From assembly GCF_003057875.1 (NCBI RefSeq), contig NZ_PYXZ01000001.1:186001-250000 (forward strand): a stretch of DNA of 64,000 bases, written 5' to 3'. The position numbers and the translations under genes are program-made. The DNA comes from Nocardioides currus (lineage in GTDB: Bacteria > Actinomycetota > Actinomycetes > Propionibacteriales > Nocardioidaceae). The notes below the pieces were generated by a model. It was not told the DNA's origin, searched no databases, and worked only from the letters and a program-made list of their open reading frames with translations. Positions within the stretch are counted from its first letter, which is position 1; each line of letters opens with the position of its first letter. Shown piece after piece: positions 23,105 through 32,394 of the stretch.

Positions 23105-25531
23105 GTGCCGTCGCTGACCCTCGCCGAGGCCCGCGAGCGGGCCGCACTGATCTCCGACGTGGCCTACGACATCCACCTCGACCTCACCTCGCGTGAGCAC
23201 GCCGTCGTGACCACGCGCGTCACCTTCGCGTGCCGCGCTCCGGGGTCGAGCACGTTCCTCGAGCTCGCTGACGCGACGGAGGTCGTCGTGGAGGGCGCCC
23301 ACGGTGCGGCGTACGACGACGGGCGCATCCTGCTCCGCGACCTCGCCGCCCGCAACGACGTCACCGTGACGGCGCGGATGCCCTACGTCACCACCGGCAA
23401 CGGACTGCACACCTTCACCGACCCGGCCGACGGCGAGGTCTACGTCAGCGCCTACACCGGGATGGACATCGCGCAGCGGGTCTACGCGTGCTTCGACCAG
23501 ATGGACCTCAAGGCGCCACTGACGGTGAGCGTCACCGCCCCGAGCGCGTGGACGGTGATATCCAACGGGATCGCCACACGCGACGGGGACCTGTGGACGT
23601 TCACCACCACTCCCCTGCTGCCGACCTCGATGCTCGTGGTCTGCGCCGGGCCCTGGGTCTCGCGCACCTGGGAGCACGCGGGCCTGCCGATGGGCTGGCA
23701 CGCCCGCGCCTCGATGGAGCGGCTCCTCGACCGCGACCTCGCCGACCTGCGGGCCGTGACCGAGCGGTGCCTCGACCACTACACCGAGGCGTTCACCGAG
23801 CCGATGCCGTTCGACTCCTACGACCAGGTGATGGCTCCCGAGCTCAACTGGGGCGCCATGGAGACCGCCGGCGCCGTGACGTTCCGCGACGAGCTGCTGA
23901 CCCCGGGCCCGCCGTCGGCCATGGACGTGCTGTGGCGCGACAACACGATCGCCCACGAGATGGCGCACATGTGGTTCGGCAACCTCGTGACGATGACGTG
24001 GTGGGAGGACAGCTGGCTGAGCGAGTCCTTCGCCGAGTTCATGGGCTCCGACGTGGTCCGGCGGATCACCGGCGCCCGCGACCCCGACATCGCCGACACC
24101 GTCGCACGCACGCCGCTGGGCTACCTCGCCGACGGGCGCCGCTCGGCGCACCCGGTGGCCGAGGACGCGGAGGCGATGGTCGACGTCGACACCGCGTTCG
24201 GCAACTTCGACATGATCACCTACGCCAAGGGCGGGGCGGTGCTGCGCCAGCTCGTGCACTGGCTGGGGCACGACGCCTTCCTCGCCGGCGTCAACCGCTA
24301 CCTCACCGCGCACGCCTTCGGCAACGCGACGCTCGCCGACTTCCTGGCCGCGCTCGACGCCGTGTCCGACCGCGACGTGCGCGGCTGGGCCGAGCAGTGG
24401 CTGCGTGCGAGCGGGTTCGACACGATCGAGGTGACCCGCGACGGTGACGTCCCGGTCGTACGCCGCATCGGCACCCGGGCCCACCGCCTGAGCGTGGCCG
24501 CGTTCTCCGCCGACGGCGAGGCGATCGCCGCACGCCCCCTCGACCTGGCGGACGAGCCGGTCCGCCTCGACGACCTCGCCGGCTGCGCCGTGGTGCCCAA
24601 CGCCGGCGCCGAGACCTTCGCGGCGTCGTCCCTCGACCCCCGGACGTGGGAGGTCGTGCGCACGCGCCTGGGCACGATCGCGGACCCCGTCACGCGGGCC
24701 GGGCTGTGGTGGACCGCCGTCGCCGCCGCTCGCCGCGGCGAGCTCGCGATGCCCGACCTCCTCACGCTCGTCGCCGACCACCTGCCCGGCGAGCGCCATC
24801 CCGCCGTCGCCGAGGGCGTGCTCGAGCTCGTCGTCGACCAGGTCGTCCCGTTGCTCGACCCGGCCGGCCTGGACAGGGCCCTCGACGTGATCGCCCGAGC
24901 ATGCCGCGGCCTCCTGGCCGCCGACCCCGACCCCTCGATCGCGCTGGCCGCAGCGCGCCGGTTGGCGGAGGTGTCGACCGACGCCACGGAGCTGGCGGGC
25001 TGGCTGTCGTCCGGCGTCGCGCCCGCCGGGGTCGCGGTCGACCAGTCCCTGCGCTGGCGGGTGGTGACCCGGCTCGTCACCCTCGGCGGCTCGCCCTCGC
25101 TCGTCGACGAGGAGCTGGCCCGCGACGCCAGCGCCGCCGGTGCGGTCGCCGCCCGCACCGCGCGGGCGGCCGTGCCCGACGCGGCCCACAAGGGCGCGGC
25201 GTGGCTGACGCTCTTCGGCACCGAGCTGTCCAACCGCGAGTTCACCGCGACCTCGGACGGGTTCTGGAGCGCGGGCCAGCACGCGCTGGTCGCGCCCTAC
25301 CTCAGGCGCTACGCCCAGCAGGTGCCGGCGCTGGTGGCTCGCCGCGGCCAGGCGTACGCCGAGGTGGCCGGTCGTCTGGCCTTCCCACGCCTGCCGCTGC
25401 CGACCGCCGATCTCCGCGTGCTGCGGGACGCGGTCGCGGCCCAGGTCGAGACCGGTCGCCTGCACCCCACCCTGGCCCGGGCGTGGGTCGACGAGGTCGA
25501 CGACCTCGACGTGGCGCTGGCCCTGCGCTGA
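23105..25531 (+). CDS. pepN: Aminopeptidase N (M1 zinc metallopeptidase)
   Basis: The 808-residue enzyme removes N-terminal residues from peptides in the cytosol. The beta-sandwich N-terminal domain is followed by the thermolysin-like catalytic domain with the zinc site HEMAHMWFG (about 284-292) and the downstream Glu in SWLSESFAEF, an HExxH-x18-E arrangement. The exopeptidase motif reads NWGAMETAG, with Thr where most M1 aminopeptidases have Asn (GAMEN). A long C-terminal helical domain completes the usual length. The start choice follows the leaderless signal. It converges on prs with a 31-base gap. Confidence 0.93.
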   Translation: MPSLTLAEARERAALISDVAYDIHLDLTSREHAVVTTRVTFACRAPGSSTFLELADATEVVVEGAHGAAYDDGRILLRDLAARNDVTVTARMPYVTTGNGLHTFTDPADGEVYVSAYTGMDIAQRVYACFDQMDLKAPLTVSVTAPSAWTVISNGIATRDGDLWTFTTTPLLPTSMLVVCAGPWVSRTWEHAGLPMGWHARASMERLLDRDLADLRAVTERCLDHYTEAFTEPMPFDSYDQVMAPELNWGAMETAGAVTFRDELLTPGPPSAMDVLWRDNTIAHEMAHMWFGNLVTMTWWEDSWLSESFAEFMGSDVVRRITGARDPDIADTVARTPLGYLADGRRSAHPVAEDAEAMVDVDTAFGNFDMITYAKGGAVLRQLVHWLGHDAFLAGVNRYLTAHAFGNATLADFLAALDAVSDRDVRGWAEQWLRASGFDTIEVTRDGDVPVVRRIGTRAHRLSVAAFSADGEAIAARPLDLADEPVRLDDLAGCAVVPNAGAETFAASSLDPRTWEVVRTRLGTIADPVTRAGLWWTAVAAARRGELAMPDLLTLVADHLPGERHPAVAEGVLELVVDQVVPLLDPAGLDRALDVIARACRGLLAADPDPSIALAAARRLAEVSTDATELAGWLSSGVAPAGVAVDQSLRWRVVTRLVTLGGSPSLVDEELARDASAAGAVAARTARAAVPDAAHKGAAWLTLFGTELSNREFTATSDGFWSAGQHALVAPYLRRYAQQVPALVARRGQAYAEVAGRLAFPRLPLPTADLRVLRDAVAAQVETGRLHPTLARAWVDEVDDLDVALALR

Positions 25532-25562
25532 GGGCGTTCGCTGCCGCTTCGGCGGCGTCGAG

Positions 25563-26543
25563 TCAGGCGTGCCCGTCGAACATCGACGTGACGGACCCGT
25601 CCTCGAAGACCTCGCGGATCGCGCGGGCGATCAGGGGCGCGATCGAGAGGGTGGTGAGCTTGTCGAACTGCTTGTCGGAGGGCACCGGGAGCGTGTTGGT
25701 GACGACGACCTCGATGGCGCTGGAGTTCTTCAGCCGGTCGACGGCCGGGTCGCTGAGGATCGGGTGGGTCGCGGCGATGATGACGCCGGCCGCGCCGTCG
25801 GCGACGCACGCCTCGGCGGCCTTCACGATGGTGCCGCCGGTGTCGACCATGTCGTCGGTCAGCACGCAGATCTTGCCGCGGACGTCACCGACGACCCGGT
25901 TGGCGACGACCTCGTTGGCGACGTCGGTGCGCCGCGTCTTGTGGATGAAGGCCAGCGGCACGCCGCCGAGGCGGGCCGACCAGCGCTCGGCGACCTTGAT
26001 CCGGCCGGCGTCCGGCGAGACGACGGCGAGCTCCTGGTCGCCGTACTTCTCCCGCACGTAGTCGGCGAGGATCGGCAGCGCCATCAGGTGGTCGACGGGG
26101 CCGTCGAAGAAGCCCTGGATCTGGTCGGCGTGCAGGTCGACGGTGATGAGGCGGTCGGCGCCGGCGGTCTTGAACAGGTCGGCGACCAGGCGGGCCGAGA
26201 TCGGCTCGCGACCGCGGTGCTTCTTGTCCTGACGGGCGTAGCCGTAGAACGGCATGACGACCGTGATGCGCTTGGCCGAGGCGCGCTTGAGGGCGTCGAC
26301 CATGAGCAGGTGCTCCATGATCCACTCGTTGATCGGCGAGGTGTGGCTCTGGATCACGAAGGCGTCGCACCCCCGCACCGACTCCTCGTAGCGCACGTAG
26401 ATCTCGCCGTTGGCGAACTCGTAGGCCGACTGCGGCACGAGCCCGCAGTCGAGGAGCTCGGAGACCTCGTCGGCGAGCTCGGGGTGCGCCCGTCCGCTGA
26501 AGATCATGAGATTCTTCTCGGTGGTCTTCTTCAGTCCGGTCAC
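25563..26543 (-). CDS. prs: Ribose-phosphate pyrophosphokinase
   Basis: A 326-residue enzyme that makes PRPP from ribose 5-phosphate and ATP for nucleotide, His and Trp synthesis. Visible motifs are FANGEIYVRYEESVRG, PYxARQDKKHRGREPI-like ATP loop (YGYARQDKKHRGREPISA), VDLHADQIQGFF and the PRPP-binding VLTDDMVDTGGT. I choose the GTG at 26543 (VTGLKKTTEKNLMIF), which matches the family N terminus; upstream in-frame sequence is not conserved. It lies 37 bases after glmU, the usual actinobacterial pair that shares sugar-phosphate supply. Confidence 0.95.
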   Translation of the reverse strand: MTGLKKTTEKNLMIFSGRAHPELADEVSELLDCGLVPQSAYEFANGEIYVRYEESVRGCDAFVIQSHTSPINEWIMEHLLMVDALKRASAKRITVVMPFYGYARQDKKHRGREPISARLVADLFKTAGADRLITVDLHADQIQGFFDGPVDHLMALPILADYVREKYGDQELAVVSPDAGRIKVAERWSARLGGVPLAFIHKTRRTDVANEVVANRVVGDVRGKICVLTDDMVDTGGTIVKAAEACVADGAAGVIIAATHPILSDPAVDRLKNSSAIEVVVTNTLPVPSDKQFDKLTTLSIAPLIARAIREVFEDGSVTSMFDGHA

Positions 26544-26580
26544 CGGCTGCGACTCCTCGATCGGGGGTGGAGTGTCGACG

Positions 26581-28059
26581 TCAGGATTGTGTCTCACCGG
26601 GGCCGTCGGACCCAACCCCGGGGTCGGTGACGTGAGACACCTGCTGTTCACCGGCGCGTGCCGCGGCGTCTGCCTGCGCGGTGCCCGGCCGCTTCTTCTG
26701 CGCCCACTCCTCGAGGTTGCGCTGCGGGCCGCTGCTGACGGCCAGCGCTCCGGGGGGTACGTCGCGGCGCACCGTGGTCCCGCCGGCGGTCCCGGCCCCG
26801 TCGCCGATCGTGACGGGCGCGACGAAGGTGTTGTTGGAGCCGGTGCGGGCGTGCCGCCCGACCACGGTGCGGTGCTTGGCGACGCCGTCGTAGTTGGCGA
26901 AGATCGTGCCGGCCCCGATGTTGGTCCCCTCGCCGATCTCCGCGTCCCCGACGTAGGACAGGTGCGGCACCTTCGCGGCGTCGCCGATCTGCGCGTTCTT
27001 GGTCTCGACGAACGCGCCGATCTTGCCGGCGACACCGAGCCGGGAGCCGGGGCGCAGGTAGGAGAACGGGCCGACGGTGGCCCGGTCGCCGATCACCGCG
27101 AGCTCGCCGTGGGTGCGCACGACCCGGGCGCCGGTGCCGACCTCGCAGTCCTTGAGCGTCGTGTCGGGGCCGATCACCGCGTCCTCGGCCACGATGGTGG
27201 CGCCGAGCAGCTGGGTGCCGGGGAGGATGGTGACGTCCTGGGCGAGCTGGACGTCCGCGTCGATCCAGGTCGTGGCCGGGTCCATCACCGTCACGCCGTC
27301 GCGCATCCACTGGGTGACGATCCGCTCGTTGAGCAGCCGACCCAGCTCGGCGAGCTGGGCCCGGTCGTTGGCCCCCTCGGTCTGCATCACGTCGTCGATC
27401 GCATGGGCGCCGACGGTGAGGCCGGCGTCGCGGGCGAGCTGGACGGTGTCGGTCAGGTAGTACTCGCCCTTGTGGTTGTCGTTCTTGATCCGCGGCAGCG
27501 CGTCGAGCAGGAAGGCCGCGTCGAAGGCCAGGATCCCCGAGTTGATCTCCGGGATCTCGCGCTGCTGGGGTGTCGCGTCCTTCTCCTCCACGATCGCCTC
27601 GACGTCGCCCTCGTCGTTGCGGATGATCCGGCCGTAGCCGAACGGGTTGGCCACGATCCCGGACAGGATGCTGACCGCGCGCTGCGCCGCCTCGTGCTCG
27701 GCGGCGAACTCGCGCAACGACTCACCGCGCAGCAGGGGTGTGTCCCCCGCCGCGACGATCACCGTCCCGGACGTCGTGCCGGCCGCCTCGATCGCGACGC
27801 GCACGGCGTGCCCGGTGCCGTCCTGCGTCTCCTGGACCGCCAGCACCGCGTCGGGCACGAGCGACTGGATGTGGGGTCCGACCTGCTCGCGCTGGTGGCC
27901 GACGACGGCCACGATCCGTTGCGGCTCCATCGCCTGCACGGCGGTCAGCACGTGCCCGATCATCGAGCGCCCGCCGATCGGGTGCAGCACCTTCATCGTC
28001 TTGGACTTCATGCGGGTGCCGCCGCCGGCGGCGAGCACGATCACGGTGAGGTTGTCCAT
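26581..28059 (-). CDS. glmU: Bifunctional GlmU: uridylyltransferase / glucosamine-1-P acetyltransferase
   Basis: The 492-residue enzyme makes UDP-GlcNAc in two steps for peptidoglycan and for the surface sugars encoded nearby. The N-terminal half has LAAGGGTRMKSKTMKVLHPI and the metal Asp in AAGDTPLL. The C-terminal half is a left-handed beta-helix with the catalytic region FVETKNAQIGDAAKVPHLSY and NYDGVAKHRTVV. A 40-residue Ala/Gln/Asp-rich tail follows. The ATG at 28059 is 6 bases after CAGACT, a possible leaderless promoter. It is followed by prs. Confidence 0.96.
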   Translation of the reverse strand: MDNLTVIVLAAGGGTRMKSKTMKVLHPIGGRSMIGHVLTAVQAMEPQRIVAVVGHQREQVGPHIQSLVPDAVLAVQETQDGTGHAVRVAIEAAGTTSGTVIVAAGDTPLLRGESLREFAAEHEAAQRAVSILSGIVANPFGYGRIIRNDEGDVEAIVEEKDATPQQREIPEINSGILAFDAAFLLDALPRIKNDNHKGEYYLTDTVQLARDAGLTVGAHAIDDVMQTEGANDRAQLAELGRLLNERIVTQWMRDGVTVMDPATTWIDADVQLAQDVTILPGTQLLGATIVAEDAVIGPDTTLKDCEVGTGARVVRTHGELAVIGDRATVGPFSYLRPGSRLGVAGKIGAFVETKNAQIGDAAKVPHLSYVGDAEIGEGTNIGAGTIFANYDGVAKHRTVVGRHARTGSNNTFVAPVTIGDGAGTAGGTTVRRDVPPGALAVSSGPQRNLEEWAQKKRPGTAQADAAARAGEQQVSHVTDPGVGSDGPGETQS

Positions 28060-28161
28060 GGGGGCAGTCTGCCAGCGCCGTGTCCCGGCAACCCCGTGCG
28101 GTGGTCGGCCGCCCCGCGCCGCCACGGGTGGGCGACAGCGCAGCCCGCGGCGGCGGGCGCG

Positions 28162-28208
28162 GGTCGCGGTCGATCTCAGCCATCCGATGACTGCGATCGA
28201 CCGCGACC
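28162..28208. repeat. Hairpin element, copy 2 of 2
   Basis: Two 18-base arms (28162-28179 and 28191-28208) pair with one mismatch around an 11-base loop. The 27 bases 28182-28208 are identical to 483-509. It sits in the 247-bp divergent gap between glmU and the ABC gene at 28307. Confidence 0.8.
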
Positions 28209-28293
28209 TGTCGGATGCCCCTGGCCGCGAACCTTCACCGAACCTCCACACGGATCAGGGGCTTCCCCGATGGGCGGATGCCGCTGGCGTCGC

Positions 28294-28299
28294 TAGCGT
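28294..28299 (+). promoter_or_regulatory. -10 hexamer of leaderless ABC operon mRNA
   Basis: TAGCGT ends 7 bases before the GTG at 28307. No ribosome binding site is visible. Confidence 0.5.
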
Positions 28300-28306
28300 G
28301 GCGGGC

Positions 28307-29260
28307 GTGACGGGGAACGAGGGCCGGGTGATCGAGACCGGCGGGCTGACGATGCGCTTCGGCAGCGTCGAGGCGCTGACCGCGCTGGACATCGGCGTCG
28401 GCGAGGGCGTGACCGGCCTCGTCGGGGCCAACGGCGCGGGCAAGTCGACGCTGATCAAGATCCTGCTGGGCCTGCTCGAGCCGACGAGCGGCACGGCGTC
28501 GGTGCTGGGCCACGACATCGCGACCGAGAGCGCGGAGATCCGCCGGCTCGTGGGCTACATGCCCGAGCACGACTGCCTGCCGCCCGACGTCAGCGCCAGC
28601 GACTTCGTGGTCCACATGGGGCGGATGTCGGGGCTCCCTGCCACGGTCGCCCGTGAGCGCGCGGCCGACATCCTGCGCCACGTCGGGCTCGACGAGGAGC
28701 GCTACCGCCAGATGGGCGGCTACTCCACCGGCATGAAGCAGCGGGCCAAGCTCGCCCAGGCGCTGGTCCACGACCCGCGGCTGGTCTTCCTCGACGAGCC
28801 GACCAACGGCCTCGACCCGGCCGCCCGCGTCGACATGCTCCACCTGGTCCAGCGGATCGGGCGCGACTTCGGCATCGCGGTGCTCGTCACCTCGCACCTG
28901 CTCGGCGAGCTCGAGAAGGTCAGCGACCACGTGATCGTCCTCGACGGGGGCCGGCTGCTGCGGTCGAGCGCCACCGCCGACTTCACCCAGCACACCGGCG
29001 GACTCCTCGTCGAGGTGCTCGGCGGCGACACGGAGAGGGACGTGCTCGGCGAGGCTCTCGCGAAGGCGGGGCTCACCTGCCGCCCGCGCGGGGCTCTGGT
29101 GGCGGTCGACCCGCCGCCCCCGGGACTGTCACGCGAGGGGGCCGTGCACGACCTCGTGCGCGACACCACCGCCGACCTCGGCCTCGCGCTGGTCCGCATC
29201 CAGCCCGACCAGGCGCACCTCGAGGACGTCTTCCTGACGGAGGAGGCCGCGCGTGTCTGA
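28307..29260 (+). CDS. ABC transporter ATP-binding protein (first of a pair)
   Basis: The 317-residue ATPase has Walker A GANGAGKST, signature YSTGMKQRAKLAQALV, Walker B LVFLDEP and switch His in VTSHLL. It belongs to the NatA/CcmA-like group that works with ABC-2 permeases. The GTG at 28307 is chosen for the -10 hexamer 7 bases before it; an in-frame GTG at 28298 is possible. It opens a four-gene run in the order ATPase, permease, ATPase, permease, with overlapping genes. Exported substrate unknown. Confidence 0.9.
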   Translation: MTGNEGRVIETGGLTMRFGSVEALTALDIGVGEGVTGLVGANGAGKSTLIKILLGLLEPTSGTASVLGHDIATESAEIRRLVGYMPEHDCLPPDVSASDFVVHMGRMSGLPATVARERAADILRHVGLDEERYRQMGGYSTGMKQRAKLAQALVHDPRLVFLDEPTNGLDPAARVDMLHLVQRIGRDFGIAVLVTSHLLGELEKVSDHVIVLDGGRLLRSSATADFTQHTGGLLVEVLGGDTERDVLGEALAKAGLTCRPRGALVAVDPPPPGLSREGAVHDLVRDTTADLGLALVRIQPDQAHLEDVFLTEEAARV

Positions 29261-30128
29261 CCGTTCCGGAGTCATCCACGACATCGGCTACCGCGGATAC
29301 GACGGACCGCGCGAGGGCACCCGCTCGCTCGTCCTCAGCCTCTACGTCACCGGCCTGCGGCACGCGTTCGGCCTCGGCCGCTCCGGCCGCTCGAAGGTGC
29401 TCCCCTTCCTGCTGCTCGGCCTCGGCACGCTGCCAGCCGTGATCGTGGTCGGGGTCGTCACGTTCATCAACTTCGGCTCGCTGCCCGTGTCGTACGCCGC
29501 CTACCTGAGCCAGATCCAGATGCTGGTGACCCTCTTCGCGGCCGCGCAGGCGCCGGTGCTCGTCTCGCGCGACCTGCGGCATCGCTCGATCGTGCTCTAC
29601 CTCGCGCGGCCGCTGTCGCCGGCGCTGTTCGCCGTCACGCGGTGGGCCTCCCTGGCCAGCGCGATCCTGCTCTTCACGGTGCTGCCCACGCTGGTCCTCT
29701 ACGTCGGCGGACTGCTGGCCGGGCTCGACTTCGGCGACGAGACCCCGATCTTCCTGCGCTCGCTCGCCCTGCAGGTCGTGCTGGCCGCGGTGCTGGCCGG
29801 CATCACCGGCCTGATCTCGGCGTGGGCGTTGCGCCGCGGCTTCGCGGTCGTCGCGTCCATCGTGGTGCTGATCGTGGTCGCCGGGGTCGTGCGGATCATC
29901 CAGGAGATCTGCTCCTACGAGGACATCTCGACCGTGGGCGAGCTCGCCGGCCTGTTCTCGCCGTGGACGCTGCACAACGGGCTCGCCGTCGCGTGGGACG
30001 CGGGCGGCCGGGCGGTGGTCGAGCTGCACGACGCCTGGCCGGTCGTCTACCTCGCCACCGCGCTGGTGGTCTGGGCCGCCTGCGTGGCGTTGCTCGTACG
30101 CCGCTTCGTGAAGGTGGGTTCGCGATGA
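29253..30128 (+). CDS. ABC-2 type permease (first of a pair)
   Basis: A 291-residue membrane protein starting at a GTG inside the end of the ATPase gene (8-bp overlap). After a cytoplasmic start IHDIGYRGYDGPREG, an actinobacterial signature of this permease type, come about six hydrophobic segments, for example KVLPFLLLGLGTLPAVIVVG. The segment SRDLRHRSIVLYLARPLSP is the cytoplasmic coupling loop. It likely pairs with one of the two ATPases here. Confidence 0.85.
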   Translation: MSDRSGVIHDIGYRGYDGPREGTRSLVLSLYVTGLRHAFGLGRSGRSKVLPFLLLGLGTLPAVIVVGVVTFINFGSLPVSYAAYLSQIQMLVTLFAAAQAPVLVSRDLRHRSIVLYLARPLSPALFAVTRWASLASAILLFTVLPTLVLYVGGLLAGLDFGDETPIFLRSLALQVVLAAVLAGITGLISAWALRRGFAVVASIVVLIVVAGVVRIIQEICSYEDISTVGELAGLFSPWTLHNGLAVAWDAGGRAVVELHDAWPVVYLATALVVWAACVALLVRRFVKVGSR

Positions 30129-31039
30129 GCGACCTCGTCCTGGACAAGGTGTCGCGCTGGTTCGGCAACGTCGTCGCCGTCAACGACGTGACCATGACCA
30201 TCGGTCCCGGCGTCACCGGCCTGCTCGGACCCAACGGGGCCGGCAAGACCACGCTGATGGCGATGATGGCGGGCTTCCTCGCCCCGTCGTCCGGCACCGT
30301 CACCCTCGACGGCGAACCCGTCTGGCGCCACACCGACGCCTACCGGCTGATCGGCCTGGTCCCTGAGCGCGAGCTCAGCTTCGGCTACCTCACCGGCCGG
30401 CAGTTCGTGCGCGCCAACGCCGACCTGCACCGCCTCCCGGACGCCGCCGGCGCCACGGAGCGGATCCTCGAGGTGGTCGACATGGTGGAGCCGTCGGCCC
30501 GCCGGATCGACACCTACTCCAAGGGCATGCGCCAGCGGGTCAAGATCGCCGCCGCGCTCGTGCACGACCCGACCGTGCTGCTGCTCGACGAGCCCTTCAA
30601 CGGCGTCGACCCGCGCCAGCGCATGCACCTGATGGACCTGCTGCGCCGCCTCGGCGACGACGGCTGCACCGTGCTCTTCAGCTCGCACATCCTGGAGGAG
30701 GTCGAGCGGCTGGCCCGCCACATCGAGGTCGTCGTCTCGGGCAGGCACGCCGCCTCGGGCGACTTCGGGGCCATCCGGCGGCTGATGACCGACCGCCCGG
30801 TGCGCTACTCGATCACCTCCAGCGACGACCGGGCGCTCGCCGCCGTACTGATAGCGCGACCCGCCGTGCAGTCGGTCAACCTGCGACCGCAGGGCGGCCT
30901 CGAGGTGCAGGTGAGCGACCTCGGGACGTTCGCCGCCGACCTCGCGCCGCTGACGCGCAGCCACGGCCTGACCCTGTTCGAGCTCTCCCCCAGCGACGAG
31001 TCGCTGGAGAGCGTCTTCGCCTACCTGGTGGACCGATGA
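30125..31039 (+). CDS. ABC transporter ATP-binding protein (second of a pair)
   Basis: The 304-residue ATPase has Walker A GPNGAGKTT, signature YSKGMRQRVKIAAALV, Walker B VLLLDEP and SSHILEE with the switch His. It is a paralogue of the product of 28307, with a C-terminal domain ending PSDESLESVFAYLV. It starts by ATGA overlap with the permease stop. Two ATPases and two permeases could build one heteromeric exporter or two related ones. Confidence 0.9.
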   Translation: MSDLVLDKVSRWFGNVVAVNDVTMTIGPGVTGLLGPNGAGKTTLMAMMAGFLAPSSGTVTLDGEPVWRHTDAYRLIGLVPERELSFGYLTGRQFVRANADLHRLPDAAGATERILEVVDMVEPSARRIDTYSKGMRQRVKIAAALVHDPTVLLLDEPFNGVDPRQRMHLMDLLRRLGDDGCTVLFSSHILEEVERLARHIEVVVSGRHAASGDFGAIRRLMTDRPVRYSITSSDDRALAAVLIARPAVQSVNLRPQGGLEVQVSDLGTFAADLAPLTRSHGLTLFELSPSDESLESVFAYLVDR

Positions 31040-31049
31040 AGGTGTTGTC

Positions 31050-31751
31050 ATGAACGGGACCATCCTCAAGCTCGCAGCGCAGGCGCTGCTCGGGCGCCGT
31101 CGTTTCTGGCTGCTGGTCGCGCTGCCGCTCGCCCTGATCGGGCTGACCGTCTTGATCCGCGCGCTGTCCTCCGACCCCGACGCCGCGTGGCCGATGGTGA
31201 GCTTCCTCGGCTTCCCGCTGGTGCTGCCGCTCGTCGCGATCCTCGCCGCCTCCTCGGTCCTCGGGCCCGAGGTCGACGACGGCTCGATCGTCTACCTCCT
31301 GGCCAAGCCGGTCAGCCGGCACGCGGTCGCGATCTCGAAGTGGGTGGTCGCGTGGGCGGCGACCCTGGTGGTCGGCTCGCTCGGCGTGCTCGTCGCCGCG
31401 CTGGTGGCCGGCGGCGGGTCCGAGGCCGCCGGCTGGCTGGTCGCGGCGCTGGTCGCCGGGACGACGTACTCCGCCCTCTTCCTCGCCCTCTCCGCGTTCA
31501 CCCGCCACGCCGTGGTCGTGGGGCTGATCTTCGTGCTGATCTGGGAGGGCCTGGCCGGCGGCTTCCTGAGCGGCGTCGCGTGGCTCAGCATCGGCCAGTG
31601 GGGCATCCAGGTCGGGCACGCGGTCTCCTCGGAGCTCGACGCCCCCGTCAACCTGCCGTGGGCGCTGCTCGCCTCGCTGGTCGTCACCGTCGGCGGCGTG
31701 TGGTTCGCCGGCGACCGGCTGCGGTCGTTCGCGCTGACGGGCGACGAGTAG
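31050..31751 (+). CDS. ABC-2 type permease (second of a pair)
   Basis: A 233-residue membrane protein with about six hydrophobic spans, the coupling segment GPEVDDGSIVYLLAKPVSR, and a start 10 bases after the ATPase gene. DGSIVYLLAKPVSR matches HRSIVLYLARPLSP of the other permease, so the pairs arose by duplication. It converges on the kinase gene at 31755 with three bases between stops. Confidence 0.83.
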   Translation: MNGTILKLAAQALLGRRRFWLLVALPLALIGLTVLIRALSSDPDAAWPMVSFLGFPLVLPLVAILAASSVLGPEVDDGSIVYLLAKPVSRHAVAISKWVVAWAATLVVGSLGVLVAALVAGGGSEAAGWLVAALVAGTTYSALFLALSAFTRHAVVVGLIFVLIWEGLAGGFLSGVAWLSIGQWGIQVGHAVSSELDAPVNLPWALLASLVVTVGGVWFAGDRLRSFALTGDE

Positions 31752-31754
31752 GGC

Positions 31755-32348
31755 TCAGCCCTCCGACCGGACCACCACGTCGGCCAGCTCCTCGGGCCGC
31801 ACCAGGCGTTGGTACTCGATCCCCTCCGGCACCCACTTCGTGTCCCAGAGCGCGAGCTCGTCCTCCGAGTCGCCCTGGGCGAGGTTGCGCGCCTTCGCCC
31901 GCACGGCCGCCGCGACCGGGTCGAGGTCGATCCACACGGCGAGGTCGACGAGGTGCATCAGCTCCGGGCGGACGACCCGGATGCCCTCGACCACCACGAC
32001 GGGCGGCATGGGCTCGTCGACGTCGCCCTCCGAGCCGTCGTACCACCGGTAGCGGTAGGCCAGCCGTTCCGGGGTCGGCTCCGCACGGACCCTCGTCAGC
32101 AGGTCGACGAGCGCCGGCCAGTCGTGCAGGTCCCACATCGCCGCCCGCTCCGTGTCCGTCCTCGCGTAGAGCCCATCCGTGCCCACCACCTGGTCCTCGG
32201 TGACACCGAGGTCCGCGGCGAGCCGCAGCGCGAGCGTCGACTTCCCCGCCCCGCCGTGCCCGGCGATGGCGACCACCGGCGGGCGGGCGAGGTCGGTGAC
32301 GAGCGCGCGGACGCGGGCCAGCAGGTCGTCGTACGTCGATGTCGGCAC
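31755..32348 (-). CDS. P-loop nucleoside/uridine kinase-like protein
   Basis: The 197-residue protein has Walker A AIAGHGGAGKST and VVVVEGIRVVRPEL with the kinase Glu. VGTDGLYAR contains the substrate Asp, as in the uridine kinase/phosphoribulokinase group. Starting at the GTG at 32348 (VPTSTYDDLL) gives a normal length; the frame extends to 32384 but that extension is Arg-rich and unlike the family. Likely reaction is ATP-dependent phosphorylation of a small molecule, perhaps a nucleoside. It lies next to tRNA-Gln, apparently as a single gene. Confidence 0.75.
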   Translation of the reverse strand: MPTSTYDDLLARVRALVTDLARPPVVAIAGHGGAGKSTLALRLAADLGVTEDQVVGTDGLYARTDTERAAMWDLHDWPALVDLLTRVRAEPTPERLAYRYRWYDGSEGDVDEPMPPVVVVEGIRVVRPELMHLVDLAVWIDLDPVAAAVRAKARNLAQGDSEDELALWDTKWVPEGIEYQRLVRPEELADVVVRSEG

Positions 32349-32394
32349 GCGGCACCATGGCACGCGCCGTGCCCGGTGGCACACCTGTTTTCGG

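Noticed and set aside
22583..25465. 960-codon open frame antisense to pepN
   Set aside because: No recognisable domain; pepN on the plus strand has every family motif and the expected codon pattern.
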